Of a stretch of DNA of 64,000 nt, positions 27,125 through 35,727 are shown one piece after another (position 1 is the first letter of the stretch; each line of letters begins with the position of its first letter). Made by a program: the position numbers and the translations under genes. The stretch covers positions 1 to 64,000 of the forward strand of contig JALQCR010000012.1 of the NCBI GenBank assembly GCA_023336205.1, in the 5' to 3' direction. The notes under the pieces were generated by a model, which saw only the letters and a program-made list of their open reading frames with translations, did not search any database and was not told where the DNA came from. The stretch comes from Pseudanabaena sp. Salubria-1. GTDB taxonomy: Bacteria; Cyanobacteriota; Cyanobacteriia; Pseudanabaenales; Pseudanabaenaceae.

Positions 27125-28459
27125 TTACCGAGTGGTAACGGTTTGTCCGTCACTAAGTTGGGCGATGTTGCTGGTAACGATGCGATCGCCTACCTTCAAC
27201 CCTGATACGATCTCGATCTGTCCATCTTGAGTTTTACCTGTTTTCACCCAACGCATCATGGCGATCGATTGGGTGATCGATTTCTCGCCAGCAGTTTCCA
27301 GCACATAAACTCCCTGTAATTGTCCGCGTTGGATTAGAGCAGTTGTGGGAATGAGCAGCGTTTCTTTGGTCGCCCCAATAGGCAAGGCAATTCGCCCAAA
27401 CATTCCAGAGATTAATTTACCCGAATTGGTCAGAGGGATTTTGATTAAAAAGCTGCGAGATTGGGCATTTGAGGCTGGCACAATTTGTTGAATCGTGGCA
27501 CTGAGTGATTGATTAACTGCATCAAACTGAACTTTGACCGATTGACCAACCCGCACAAATCGCAAATTCTCTTCAGGTACAGAAATCTCTAGCTCAAGTT
27601 TATTGGGATTCTCCACTTTTAGTAATGGTGTCCCAGGAGCCGCCATTTCTCCTTCATAAGCCAGCTTTTGGACAACAACGCCATCAAAAGGAGCGAAGAT
27701 CGTGCCATAGCTTTCGCTGACATCTGAAGAGATGACACTCAGTTCGGCTCGACTCACCGCCGCTTGGGTTTGGTCGATCGCTGCTTGTGACTGCCGAATG
27801 CCCGCTTCTGACTGTGCGACCCTAGCTCTAGCCTGTTCAAGCGCTGTATTCGCGTCATCTAATACTGATTTTGACACAGCTCCTTCAGCTTGCAGTCGTG
27901 ACATCCGCGATTGTGTTACTTGGGCTAGTCGTAGAGCAGACTGAGCTTCTAGTTTTTGCGATTCTAATTGACTTAGACTAGCTTGAGAGCGAAATACTTC
28001 TGCTTGGGCTTGGGCAACGCCTAACTGTGCTTGACCAGTTTGAGCAGTAATATCCATCACATCAATGCGCGTGAGAATATCACCTTTGCGAAAGCGATCA
28101 CCTGTTTCGAGTGACAATTGCGTAATCCGTCCCATCACCCGAGTGGACAGCGTGGCTTGCTCTACAGGGCGAATTGAACCAGAAAGCTCTAAGGTATTGG
28201 CGACAGATTGAGAACGGATAGTTAAGGTGTCAACGCTAAGAGCATTGGTACTTGCGATTTCCGAAGGTTGGGGCGGTTTGTTTATTGACAGTACAAACCA
28301 AGTTCCTCCTGTCAATAAAAGAACACCTCCAACCAATAATCCCCAGCCCTTCCAAGACATTTTGAGTGAATGTGGTTGTTTTGGTTCCTGTTTAACGGCT
28401 TCATCAACTGGCGGATCGAGCGGTTCATGAAGTGATTCATCTGAGGTAGTGTGAGTCAT
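27125..28459 (-). CDS. RND periplasmic adaptor subunit (membrane fusion protein)
   Basis: 444 residues. N-terminal membrane anchor WGLLVGGVLLLTGGTWFVLS (about 34-53). Biotinyl-lipoyl halves: GRITQLSLETGDRFRKGDIL and later APFDGVVVQKLAYEGEMA, separated by an alpha-hairpin of Q/A-rich heptads (AQAQAEVFRSQASLSQLESQ). C-terminal barrel NIAQLSDGQTVTTR. Partner of the RND permease directly downstream. Confidence 0.9.
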   Translation of the reverse strand: MTHTTSDESLHEPLDPPVDEAVKQEPKQPHSLKMSWKGWGLLVGGVLLLTGGTWFVLSINKPPQPSEIASTNALSVDTLTIRSQSVANTLELSGSIRPVEQATLSTRVMGRITQLSLETGDRFRKGDILTRIDVMDITAQTGQAQLGVAQAQAEVFRSQASLSQLESQKLEAQSALRLAQVTQSRMSRLQAEGAVSKSVLDDANTALEQARARVAQSEAGIRQSQAAIDQTQAAVSRAELSVISSDVSESYGTIFAPFDGVVVQKLAYEGEMAAPGTPLLKVENPNKLELEISVPEENLRFVRVGQSVKVQFDAVNQSLSATIQQIVPASNAQSRSFLIKIPLTNSGKLISGMFGRIALPIGATKETLLIPTTALIQRGQLQGVYVLETAGEKSITQSIAMMRWVKTGKTQDGQIEIVSGLKVGDRIVTSNIAQLSDGQTVTTR

Positions 28460-28483
28460 GGGATTAAGCCTTACTTTTTGTGT

Positions 28484-28837
28484 TTAAGGACGATTGCCTC
28501 TATGTACGGAATATCCAGCACTTTGCCAAGCCAATAAACCTCCTTTTAAGCTATGGACTTTGCTGTAGCCCTGAGCAACTAGCCATTGCGCCGCCATATC
28601 GCTGCGATGTCCAGAAAGACAAGTAATGGCGATCGCTTGATCTTTGGGAATCTCCTTGAGAATGCGATCGCGGCTCATTTTCTTTGCGCCTGCAATATGC
28701 CCGATCAAATATTCCAACCAGCCGCGTACATCCACCACCATTAATTGATTCTGACGTGACTTTAATTGCGAGGGTGAGAGTGGAGAAGGATTCATGGATT
28801 GTTTCTGCGCTTGCTTGTTTGTTGATTTAGCTTTCAT
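28484..28837 (-). CDS. rhodanese-like sulfurtransferase
   Basis: 117 residues, single rhodanese domain; active-site loop CLSGHRSDMA with the catalytic Cys, preceded by VVDVRGWLEYLIGHIAGAK. Cytoplasmic. Rhodaneses carry persulfide sulfur, matching a setting with sulfide:quinone oxidoreductase. Lies 24 bp upstream of the adaptor gene, same transcript. Confidence 0.88.
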   Translation of the reverse strand: MKAKSTNKQAQKQSMNPSPLSPSQLKSRQNQLMVVDVRGWLEYLIGHIAGAKKMSRDRILKEIPKDQAIAITCLSGHRSDMAAQWLVAQGYSKVHSLKGGLLAWQSAGYSVHRGNRP

Positions 28838-28875
28838 TAGTTTTTCCCTTTTAGAATTGACTTGATTTATCTTGC

Positions 28876-29271
28876 TTAAACCTTGCTCATTACCGCAAAT
28901 GATTTAATAAATGGAGATGCCATCCGAGGGTCTTTAATCATGGCAGTGTAATCACCAACACGGAATTGTAACTTGCGACTTATATACGCCATGCTCAATC
29001 CCATCATGTCCAAGCCTTTTGTTTTCCATTTCTCCCAATGGGTGCGATCGGCGCGTAAATCCCAGTTGAGAGTCTGTCCTTCATAGGTTCCCGCAGAGAC
29101 AACCTTTCCTTCTTCAATCATGAGGACACCCATAGGATTTGGATCGCGCTCAAACCCATAACCAATTACGGAATTAAAATGAATTTTCGCAAGTGCATCA
29201 GCTAGATCGGGTTCTGCATTCCATTGTTCGCCAAAAGATTGCATCCATGCAGGGGAAAATAAATCTGTCAT
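28876..29271 (-). CDS. SCP2-like (sterol-carrier-fold) small protein
   Basis: 131 residues from ATG 29271 (MTDLFSPAWMQ), preceded by GGAG. FERDPNPMGVLMIEEGKVVS, then WDLRADRTHWEKW and AMIKDPRMASPFIKSFAVM, fit SCP2-like domains, which bind hydrophobic ligands. The tail FIKSFAVMSKV is characteristic. Role in this operon unknown. Confidence 0.6.
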   Translation of the reverse strand: MTDLFSPAWMQSFGEQWNAEPDLADALAKIHFNSVIGYGFERDPNPMGVLMIEEGKVVSAGTYEGQTLNWDLRADRTHWEKWKTKGLDMMGLSMAYISRKLQFRVGDYTAMIKDPRMASPFIKSFAVMSKV

Positions 29272-29365
29272 TGTTAACTCCAAAAATAATTTGATTTTGA
29301 TTTGATTAGCCTTCTCCCTTTTTGGGAGCTATAAAAGTTGCTCTGTCTTCGTTTCAATGTATCTA

Positions 29366-29444
29366 AGCCCCCTAAATCCCCCAATTCTGGGGGACTTGAA
29401 AGAATTTTATTTTCTTGTCCCCCCAGAATTGGGGGCTAGGGGGC
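29366..29444. repeat. dispersed palindromic repeat (CCCCAATTCTGGGG type)
   Basis: Two CCCCCAATTCTGGGGG cores arranged as an imperfect large palindrome with GCCCCCTA/TAGGGGGC ends. The same element occurs at 51788-51859. Interrupts the operon between the DUF3122 and SCP2-like genes. Confidence 0.85.
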
Positions 29445-29527
29445 GATTAATTGTTGACTAAGCTAGTTTGATATGACTTGTGTGTAAACGATGGCTTTTG
29501 AGAGAGGAGGATGGCTGAGGCAGGGCT

Positions 29528-30055
29528 TTAGTAATTAGCGACAGTTTGCCATTCTTCGACTAGCGAAGGAGGAACCGATAAACTAATCGCATCACCTTGA
29601 AGTGTTGGCAAAGAGATCTTTAAAGGAATCTCCACTTGCAACTCCGACAGCAAAGGTTGAAGATCGTACTGTCCAACATTTGCCTGCACTCCCTCTTTGA
29701 AAATATTGCTAGACGTATCGTTAGCAGTGAGGGCTTTACCCAACGAGTTAGTTAAAGTCAGAGGCTGAGCATGATCGATCGCTACTAAATCAGGAAATCC
29801 CACTAAGCGCAGTTCAAAACTGCTATTGCCATCAGAACGAACTCGTTTGAAAGCAACGGTTTGCCAAGTATTACCATGCTGATCTTTGAGAGATTGGCGT
29901 GACTGATAAACCATTTGATTAGGTGATTCTTCCAATTGTCGAATAGCCGCCGATGCACTAGGAGCATCCAGAATTCCTAATCCAATTAGAACAAAAATCG
30001 TAATTGCACCAATCAGCAATAACCAAGAGAAAAATTTGCGAGTTTGACATTTCAT
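29528..30055 (-). CDS. DUF3122 family membrane-anchored protein
   Basis: 175 residues with N-terminal hydrophobic helix FFSWLLLIGAITIFVLIGLG (signal anchor) then ASAAIRQLEESPNQMVYQSR and KDQHGNTWQTVAFKRV, matching the cyanobacterial DUF3122 pattern. Located outside the cytoplasmic membrane. Function unknown; in the ArsR run. Confidence 0.65.
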   Translation of the reverse strand: MKCQTRKFFSWLLLIGAITIFVLIGLGILDAPSASAAIRQLEESPNQMVYQSRQSLKDQHGNTWQTVAFKRVRSDGNSSFELRLVGFPDLVAIDHAQPLTLTNSLGKALTANDTSSNIFKEGVQANVGQYDLQPLLSELQVEIPLKISLPTLQGDAISLSVPPSLVEEWQTVANY

Positions 30056-30114
30056 AACGTTTGTATCCTAATTAAGTTATGGATGATGCTTAGTGCTTCG
30101 CACTAAGCATCATC

Positions 30115-30411
30115 TCAAGAATTATTCCGAAATTTATGGCTAGAACTACACAGCATCAGTAACTCTGTATCAATGACTCGGTAAAATCGCCACACACTCT
30201 CTCTCCGACAGGCTACCACTCCAGCATCTTTCATCAATCGCAAATGCTTGGATACATTGCCTTGATGGAGTCCAGTGCGATCGCAAATATCCTGTACACT
30301 TCGCTCTTGGTTACAAATTGCCATCAGGATTTGCAGACGGGTTGGTTCTGCCAAAGCGCGGAATCGATTTGCCAGATTTTCCAGTTCGCTAGGATTAAGA
30401 GTGATGTCCAT
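30115..30411 (-). CDS. ArsR-family transcriptional repressor, SqrR/SuoR-like candidate
   Basis: 98 residues, winged helix: FRALAEPTRLQILMAI, then recognition helix HQGNVSKHLRLMKDAGVV and wing RRESVWRFYRV. Four cysteines: Cys33, 43, 68, 88. Some sulfide/persulfide sensors of this family (SqrR, BigR) use a cysteine pair to form a tetrasulfide; which pair would act here is not clear. In Synechocystis, an ArsR protein (SuoR) represses an sqr operon. Here the gene would lie 43 bp after sqr without the IS. GTAGGAG Shine-Dalgarno is intact, but the IS ends 31 bp upstream. Confidence 0.85.
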   Translation of the reverse strand: MDITLNPSELENLANRFRALAEPTRLQILMAICNQERSVQDICDRTGLHQGNVSKHLRLMKDAGVVACRRESVWRFYRVIDTELLMLCSSSHKFRNNS

Positions 30412-30441
30412 GCCTGCTCCTACTATTCAAAATTAGGATAT

Positions 30442-31699
30442 CTGAGATCTTGCACCATTCCTGAAAGAGTTAAGTAGGAATGGGTTTGAGAATAATTTCA
30501 AACCCATGACGAGCAGCAATATCGGCACTAATTTGGAGATACCTAAGAAGTTTCAACCAAAGGACAGAAGGAAATAAAACGGAAAGTGTCAAATCACAGG
30601 TAGCTTTCCAGTCCAAGACAGGAGGACTCGACCATTGATCAATCCAATGGGCCAAAAGATAAGCAAGCAGAGAGAGGATAAGCCAACGATAAACACCAAG
30701 TTTTGTAGATTGCCCAAAACAATGCAAACCAAAGCGATGTTTGATGGTTTTGAAGAATCCCTCAATCGCCCAACGCTTACGACCTAACATCACCAGATAA
30801 GCACCAGAATAAGGATGAGAAGAGACAACAAAGCGTAACTCCCGTTTACTATCAGCTCTTTTGAGCCAAAACCAAGAGATCGTCAAAGGCTGAGTTAGCC
30901 CTTCTAGCAAAATTTGTTGTCCACGTTTGCCATGACGATAAAGTTGTTTGACTGTACGGCCATCTTGAAGTTTACGATTGTTGCGTACACCGACAACGAT
31001 GCGCCAAGTCTTGGCGCGGACAGTATTGAAAAACTTCACCGTACTAAACTCAGTATCAGCAAGGACAATCACAGTCTTGCCTTGGGTTAGTTGCTTGGGT
31101 ACTGTCCCCAATAACTTACAAGCTAAGTCAGAGGGACTGGGGTATCCTTTGCCGCGCCATACTCTAAAACTCCATGGTACGCGCCACTCTCCATAGACCA
31201 GATACAGTACAACCAGATGTAGTCCTCGCTTTCCGTTTAGTATTCTCACCCATGGGTCTGGTTCGTTTTGGGTGGGATTGCTCAAATGTAAAAACTTGCC
31301 GCTTTTTTCTAGGGTAGTCAAGTCTATCAGTATCTTTAATGGCACTTGTTTCGATGGGCGATGCTTGGCGATTTGTCCCAAAATAGCCTGCCGTGTTGAC
31401 CGAATTACTGCTCTCGTTGACCAGTTATAGTGATTGAGAAATCGGCTGAGTGCACTCGCTGATTTTATCTGTGTATGTTCTGGATAAGGATGCCTTTGTG
31501 CTTCGAGAAATAGTCCTAGTATTGCATTGAGACTTGCTGTTTGATACACACTTGGCATCAAACACAGAAGACTATACACTAGCCCTTGGGCGTGCTTAAC
31601 GATGCTTTCCATGCTCGTTATTTAATTTACTACTACGCCCTTTTTTTCACATTTCTGCTCTTTCTGCAACCCCTTTTCTTGAATGGTGCAAGATCTCAG
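30442..31699 (-). mobile_element. IS, 1258 bp, copy 1 (identical to copy at 54584)
   Basis: Perfect 19-bp terminal inverted repeats, CTGAGATCTTGCACCATTC at 30442-30460 and its complement at 31681-31699, flanked by a 4-bp duplication ATAT (30438-30441 and 31700-31703). One transposase gene. The insertion falls between sqr and arsR. IS4-superfamily (possibly IS701-like) by its transposase. Confidence 0.95.
30470..31612 (-). CDS. IS4-superfamily transposase, copy 1
   Basis: 380 residues, intact. DDE-type: ILIDLTTLEKSGK (first Asp), VIVLADTEFSTVKFF (second Asp), and RKRWAIEGFFKTIKHRFGL, which has the R-x3-E-x6-K pattern of the IS4 YREK region (third acid). The protein is identical to the one at 54612-55754, so one copy moved recently. 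Confidence 0.95.
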   Translation of the reverse strand: MESIVKHAQGLVYSLLCLMPSVYQTASLNAILGLFLEAQRHPYPEHTQIKSASALSRFLNHYNWSTRAVIRSTRQAILGQIAKHRPSKQVPLKILIDLTTLEKSGKFLHLSNPTQNEPDPWVRILNGKRGLHLVVLYLVYGEWRVPWSFRVWRGKGYPSPSDLACKLLGTVPKQLTQGKTVIVLADTEFSTVKFFNTVRAKTWRIVVGVRNNRKLQDGRTVKQLYRHGKRGQQILLEGLTQPLTISWFWLKRADSKRELRFVVSSHPYSGAYLVMLGRKRWAIEGFFKTIKHRFGLHCFGQSTKLGVYRWLILSLLAYLLAHWIDQWSSPPVLDWKATCDLTLSVLFPSVLWLKLLRYLQISADIAARHGFEIILKPIPT

Positions 31700-31716
31700 A
31701 TATTGCTCATTCCCAT

Positions 31717-33021
31717 TCATGCTTTTGCTTGAACTGGTGCGGGTTCTAAACTGGGGATAATTGGTTCTACAAGTGGTAGTCCGATCGCTCTAAAGCCAAT
31801 CTTCTCAAACCAAGGAATCGTCCAGCCAAAGCGCATTTTCGTGAGAAAATACTTCTCGAATCCAGCCTTCATCCAAGACACCCAGATCCCGTGATAGATG
31901 AGGGCGCGTTTGCGATCGCCTGCCGCATCAGGCAAAAGCGGATCGGCGAGAAACAATGCTCCTGTATTACCAAAATCCGCGAAGCAAACTGCTTGTAAGG
32001 TTGGTCTCAATTGATTGCCAGAAGTAACTCCCAACTCTAGGGCAATATTCTGAGCAACTGCTAACGCCATTTCTTCAGACATCAATCCCACCTTGGGAGC
32101 GCCTGTAGGAATCGGAGTTTGCTCCACAGCCTTTAGTTGTGTGACCACACCGACAGAATAAATCGAGGTAAAGTCTGGATGACGATAAGTCGGCAAGACA
32201 GGAACAAATCCCTTAGCATCAGTTAGCCCGACCGCTTCGCGGAGAAATTTAGGACCACGGAAAGGTGGTAACACCATCGTAAATTTAGAAGGAATCACGC
32301 GCCCATCGACTAAATGCACGGCATCGGGTTCAAAATGGGAAATAGCAGTATTTTCCATTAGTTCAATTTCGCGATCAGCCATAAATTTACGCATTAACCA
32401 TCTGGATGTTGCCATACCACCGATACCCAAATGTCCTGCGTAGGGTTCTGATGTAATGAAAGTAATCGGAACTTGCGATCGCAGCCCTTTTCTCTTCAAT
32501 TGATCATGGATCAAAAAAGCAAACTCATAGGCGGGACCAAAACAACTCGCTCCTGGGGATGCACCCACCACGATCGGTCCTGGATTCTCTAAGAATTGCT
32601 CCCATGCTTCACCAGCCAATAACGCATGGTGGGGATTACAAATCGATTGGGTATAGCCACCTTCGGGACCTAATCCCTTTAGAGCATCCAAGGCAAGTTC
32701 GGGACCCGTGGCAATCACCGCATAGTCATAGTCCAATGTGCGATCGTCGCCCGTTTTGATCTGACGCAACTTTGGATTGATCGCAGTAACCGCCGCATGA
32801 ATAAACTCAATGTCATGATTAATGACGGTTTTGGCTAAATCTAATTGAATGCTATCAAGGGATTTTAATCCTAGCGCCACCCAAGGCAGAGAAGGCACAA
32901 AGGTAAATTTGGGTTGATTGGAAATAAGCGTGATCTTATGTTCACGGGGTAATACATGCCTCAACTCGTAAGCAGCAGGTAAACCTCCTAATCCAGCGCC
33001 AATCACAACAACACGAGCCAT
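31717..33021 (-). CDS. sqr: sulfide:quinone oxidoreductase
   Basis: 434 residues. FAD motif VVVIGAGLGGLPAAYELR at residues 4-21, second dinucleotide strand AVIATGPELAL. Cysteines Cys128 (QSICNPHHA), Cys160 (GASPGASCFGPAYEF) and Cys346 (QAVCFADFG) match the three SQR redox cysteines (128, 160, 356 in the Acidithiobacillus enzyme). SQR oxidises sulfide to sulfane sulfur and feeds electrons into the plastoquinone pool at the membrane; in cyanobacteria it enables sulfide-dependent anoxygenic photosynthesis or detoxification. Upstream lie DUF2892, a NifX-like protein and the rogue D1; downstream came arsR before the IS insertion. Confidence 0.9.
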   Translation of the reverse strand: MARVVVIGAGLGGLPAAYELRHVLPREHKITLISNQPKFTFVPSLPWVALGLKSLDSIQLDLAKTVINHDIEFIHAAVTAINPKLRQIKTGDDRTLDYDYAVIATGPELALDALKGLGPEGGYTQSICNPHHALLAGEAWEQFLENPGPIVVGASPGASCFGPAYEFAFLIHDQLKRKGLRSQVPITFITSEPYAGHLGIGGMATSRWLMRKFMADREIELMENTAISHFEPDAVHLVDGRVIPSKFTMVLPPFRGPKFLREAVGLTDAKGFVPVLPTYRHPDFTSIYSVGVVTQLKAVEQTPIPTGAPKVGLMSEEMALAVAQNIALELGVTSGNQLRPTLQAVCFADFGNTGALFLADPLLPDAAGDRKRALIYHGIWVSWMKAGFEKYFLTKMRFGWTIPWFEKIGFRAIGLPLVEPIIPSLEPAPVQAKA

Positions 33022-33111
33022 AATCTCGACTCCAAAAAAATAATTTTTTATTAAAAATTTTTATTAAATGCTCCTAGTGCGAGGATGGTGCAAAGCATTA
33101 TCCTCACACCT

Positions 33112-33318
33112 TCACTCTCTCACTCCTAGTTTTTGCAATACCGCAATCAACGGACACCATTTAGTAAAAGCAGATTGCAGCAAGTTTAGTCCGACAAATG
33201 CAGTCAAAAATAGCCAGTTGGTATTCATCAGCGATAGAGATAAGCTGAGCAAAACCATACTGCCTGCGACTAAGCGCACCCACTGCGATTGATTCCAAGA
33301 TTGGTTCCTACTAATCAT
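33112..33318 (-). CDS. DUF2892 (YgaP membrane-domain-like) protein
   Basis: 68 residues with two hydrophobic helices (VAGSMVLLSLSLSLMNTNWL, FVGLNLLQSAFTKWCPLIAV) and the family tail CPLIAVLQKLG. DUF2892 is the membrane part of the YgaP rhodanese, and free copies often travel with sulfide genes. Two such genes flank this island. 90 bp upstream of sqr. Confidence 0.85.
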   Translation of the reverse strand: MISRNQSWNQSQWVRLVAGSMVLLSLSLSLMNTNWLFLTAFVGLNLLQSAFTKWCPLIAVLQKLGVRE

Positions 33319-33373
33319 CGGTTTCTGTGTTGTGCTTTTTTGAATTAATAAAATGATTATATCACTATAAAGT

Positions 33374-33415
33374 AATTTAGTTAATAAATTGAAATATTTT
33401 GAAACTAATTAGTTT
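33374..33415. promoter_or_regulatory. two AT-rich palindromes upstream of DUF2892-sqr
   Basis: AATTTA-GTTAA-TAAATT (33374-33390) and AAACTAATTAGTTT (33402-33415) lie in the 90-bp space before the DUF2892-sqr genes, the second overlapping the NifX-like stop codon. Winged-helix ArsR repressors bind AT-rich dyads, so these are candidate operators; AT-rich palindromes also arise by chance. Confidence 0.3.
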
Positions 33416-33834
33416 TTAGAATTAAATGTAGTACATCCGCACTTACCTTTGTGGTCATCTTCTCTACCATGTGTATGTTCCACCTCATGATCGCGATCGC
33501 GTTCTTCTTGAGGTTTCACAATTAGCGAACCCGCAAGATAGTCTGTTACGGCAGCATCGGGATCGGTTTCAGGGGTGACAATGGGCTTGATACCTTTGGA
33601 TTCTATACGACGAGACAATCCTTTGCCCATACTGCCACTAATCAGTACCTGTACATCGTCCAAGGGATGAGATCCTTTAGGAGAGCTTTCATGGAAGCTT
33701 TGAGCTTTAGTAAGTTCTAACATCTGTTTGTTTTGAATAAATGTGTCATCCACATCGTAGATCCAGAATTTCTGGCAATGTCCGAGATGTCCTGTTACGT
33801 TGGTTTGATTCTGGCTAGATACGGCAATTTTCAT
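33409..33834 (-). CDS. NifX/NafY-like (dinitrogenase Fe-Mo cofactor biosynthesis fold) protein with metal-binding tail
   Basis: 141 residues. Typical start KIAVSSQNQTNVTGHLGHCQ, then VQVLISGSMGKGLSRRIESK, the NifX/NifB C-terminal fold. A His/Cys-rich tail (HTHGREDDHKGKCGC) suggests metal or persulfide binding. No nif genes are nearby; orphan members are common in sulfur-oxidising and anaerobic bacteria. Between the rogue D1 gene and DUF2892-sqr. Confidence 0.8.
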   Translation of the reverse strand: MKIAVSSQNQTNVTGHLGHCQKFWIYDVDDTFIQNKQMLELTKAQSFHESSPKGSHPLDDVQVLISGSMGKGLSRRIESKGIKPIVTPETDPDAAVTDYLAGSLIVKPQEERDRDHEVEHTHGREDDHKGKCGCTTFNSKN

Positions 33835-33888
33835 TGAATAGTTCCTATTTTTTGTTTTTTAGTTGATGTTATGTGAAAGTTTCTAAGA

Positions 33889-33986
33889 CCCTCACCCCTA
33901 GCCCCTCTCCCAAAAGAGGAGAGGGGAACAAGAGTTGGTCTTACTCCCCCTCGCCCTTCATGGGAGAGGGGGCTGGGGGGTGAGGG
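33889..33986. repeat. dispersed palindromic repeat (CCCTCACCCC..GAGAGGGG type)
   Basis: Outer arms CCCTCACCCCTAGCCCCTCTCCC and a near-complement ending GGGGTGAGGG, with inner CCTCTCCC..GGGAGAGG hairpins. A dispersed element between the rogue psbA and the NifX-like gene; similar elements of other sequence occur at 29366, 47941 and 51788. Confidence 0.8.
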
Positions 33987-34015
33987 CAATCTTCGTTCTA
34001 CTTAACATGAGTTGT

Positions 34016-35089
34016 CTAAGCAGAAATATCAGGAGATGTCAGAGCCAATGGAACGGGGAAGTTATGACCATTAGGCGATCGCATGACTTGAATTCCAATA
34101 TCTGCCCGATTAAGCAGATCGGCATCAGTGCGAATTGGATGACCAAAATCATCTAAAATCGATTGCTGGAAATTGAATCCATTAAGATTAAAGCTGATTG
34201 CGCCGATACCTAATGCGGCAAACCAAATCCCAATAGTGGGTAATGCAGCTAAGAGGAAGTGGGTAGTCCGACTATTCCGTAGCGACAATGTGGGAATCAG
34301 CAATCTACCCAGATAACCACTGTGGCTGGCAAGTAAATTATAGGTAGTTTCTTCTTGCCCAAATTTATAGCCAAGGTTAGCCGATTCAATCTCTGTAGTT
34401 TCGCGAATTAGGCTCGAAGTAACGAGAGAGCCATGGAGCGAACTCAAAAGCGCACCACCCAAAATTCCAGCTACTCCAATCATATGGAACGGATGCATCA
34501 AGACATTATGCTTGGCTTGGAGCGAGAGCATGAAGTAGAATGTACCCGAAATTCCCAAAGGCATTCCCTCTGAGAAGCTTCCCTGTCCGATGGGGTAGAT
34601 GAACAGTACGGCGGTGGCTGCGGCTACGGGAGCAGAAAAGGCTACGGCGATCCACGGACGCATTCCTAAGCGGTAGCTCAATTCCCACTGGCGACCGAGA
34701 TAAGCCCAGATCCCAATCAGAAAATGAAACACGATCATCTGATAAAGACCACCATTATATAGCCATTCATCGATCGAGTCGGCTTCCCATATAGGGTAAA
34801 AGTGCAGCCCGATCGCCGCCGAAGTTGGTACGACAGCAGCAGTGATCATATTGTTGTGAGCCATCAGCGATCCTGCGATGGGAGCGCGAATACCCTCCAT
34901 ATCGACAGATGGAGCATTGGCGATCGCTAGCACAAACACGATCGCTGCTACGAGCAATGTGGGAATTGCGAGAATACCGAACCAACCTATATATAGACGG
35001 TTGTTGGTACTTGTGATCCAGTCAGAAAAGACTTGCCAAGAATTTACTGGGTCAAGCTTTGACTGTTTCGGGAAGATATAAGTTGTCAT
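34016..35089 (-). CDS. psbA: rogue/sentinel D1 protein (photosystem II), Mn-cluster ligands lost
   Basis: 357 residues, full D1 fold. Kept (canonical number in brackets): TyrZ Tyr165 (161), His194 (190), P680 ligand His202 (198), non-heme iron ligands His219 (215) and His277 (272), QB His256 (252) and Ser269 (264), pheophytin-side Gln134 (130). Lost Mn4CaO5 ligands: Asp170 is Glu174, Glu189 is Lys193, His332 is Arg337, Glu333 is Ser338, Asp342 is Pro347; only His337 (His342 here) remains. Also Asp61 to Glu, Glu65 to Ala, Asn181 to Tyr. The C-terminus has 8 residues after the Ala344 equivalent. The P680 His is followed by Met-Ile, not Gln-Asp, so this is not chlorophyll f synthase. It would form reaction centres unable to oxidise water. 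Confidence 0.95.
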   Translation of the reverse strand: MTTYIFPKQSKLDPVNSWQVFSDWITSTNNRLYIGWFGILAIPTLLVAAIVFVLAIANAPSVDMEGIRAPIAGSLMAHNNMITAAVVPTSAAIGLHFYPIWEADSIDEWLYNGGLYQMIVFHFLIGIWAYLGRQWELSYRLGMRPWIAVAFSAPVAAATAVLFIYPIGQGSFSEGMPLGISGTFYFMLSLQAKHNVLMHPFHMIGVAGILGGALLSSLHGSLVTSSLIRETTEIESANLGYKFGQEETTYNLLASHSGYLGRLLIPTLSLRNSRTTHFLLAALPTIGIWFAALGIGAISFNLNGFNFQQSILDDFGHPIRTDADLLNRADIGIQVMRSPNGHNFPVPLALTSPDISA

Positions 35090-35112
35090 AATTATTACTC
35101 TTTTTCAATACA

Positions 35113-35126
35113 ATTCAATAGTGAAT
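35113..35126. promoter_or_regulatory. inverted repeat ATTC-N6-GAAT upstream of rogue psbA
   Basis: ATTCAATAGTGAAT sits 24-37 bp before the psbA start. SqrR-type ArsR regulators use ATTC-N8-GAAT-like dyads; spacing here is 6. Offered as a candidate operator only. Confidence 0.3.
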
Positions 35127-35190
35127 AGAATGTAACTGAACTGAGAAGTTTAACAAGACTGCAATTAGTGATACTAAACGTGGAGATGTC

Positions 35191-35727
35191 CTATACCCAC
35201 CAAGGCTTTTGACCAGTACGAGGATCGGTGTCTGTCCATGGCGAGATCAAAATTTTGTTGTCAGTTACAGCAACTTTGACAATCTTGAGTGGTAGAGGAG
35301 CGGGACCACGCACCACAGTTCCATCGGGAGCATAGAGAGAACCATGACAAGGGCATTGAAACTGCTGATCGTTAGGGTTCCAAGGGAAAGTGCAACCAAG
35401 ATGGGTGCAGTTATCGACAATGCCGATGTTGTCAAGAGTGCTATCGGCGGTAACAATCAGATAAGTGGGTTCTCCTGCTAAACCTGCTACTAGAGCGCGA
35501 GTTGCTGGTGGCTCAGCCAAGATTTGTGAGGCGGGAATTACTTTGCCTAAGATATCCTTAGCAAGAATAGCTCCACCTTCGCCAACTGCTTCTGATGGCG
35601 GAACGAAGAAATCACCAAAGGGATAGAGTGCCGAACCTGCGGTCACAGCGATCGCTGATCCAGTGATGAAGTTTAGTAATTGCCGCCGCGATAGGGATGG
35701 ACTTTCGAGAGGAAGGCTATTTTCCAT
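35191..35727 (-). CDS. petC: PetC-like Rieske iron-sulfur protein
   Basis: 178 residues. Cluster-binding boxes CTHLGC and CPCHGS, N-terminal anchor preceded by SLSRRQLLNF (twin-arginine-like) and hydrophobic GSAIAVTAGSALYPFG. The C-terminal LPLKIVKVAVTDNKI segment is PetC-like. As a b6f Rieske paralogue encoded next to rogue psbA, it may replace the standard subunit under sulfide or low oxygen; that is inference. Overlaps DUF2892 upstream by 11 bp. Confidence 0.88.
   Translation of the reverse strand: MENSLPLESPSLSRRQLLNFITGSAIAVTAGSALYPFGDFFVPPSEAVGEGGAILAKDILGKVIPASQILAEPPATRALVAGLAGEPTYLIVTADSTLDNIGIVDNCTHLGCTFPWNPNDQQFQCPCHGSLYAPDGTVVRGPAPLPLKIVKVAVTDNKILISPWTDTDPRTGQKPWWV

Noticed and set aside
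34016..35089. Chlorophyll f synthase (super-rogue D1)
   Set aside because: Residues after the P680 histidine are Met-Ile, not Gln-Asp, and TyrZ and several D1 features are kept; the surroundings show no far-red cluster.
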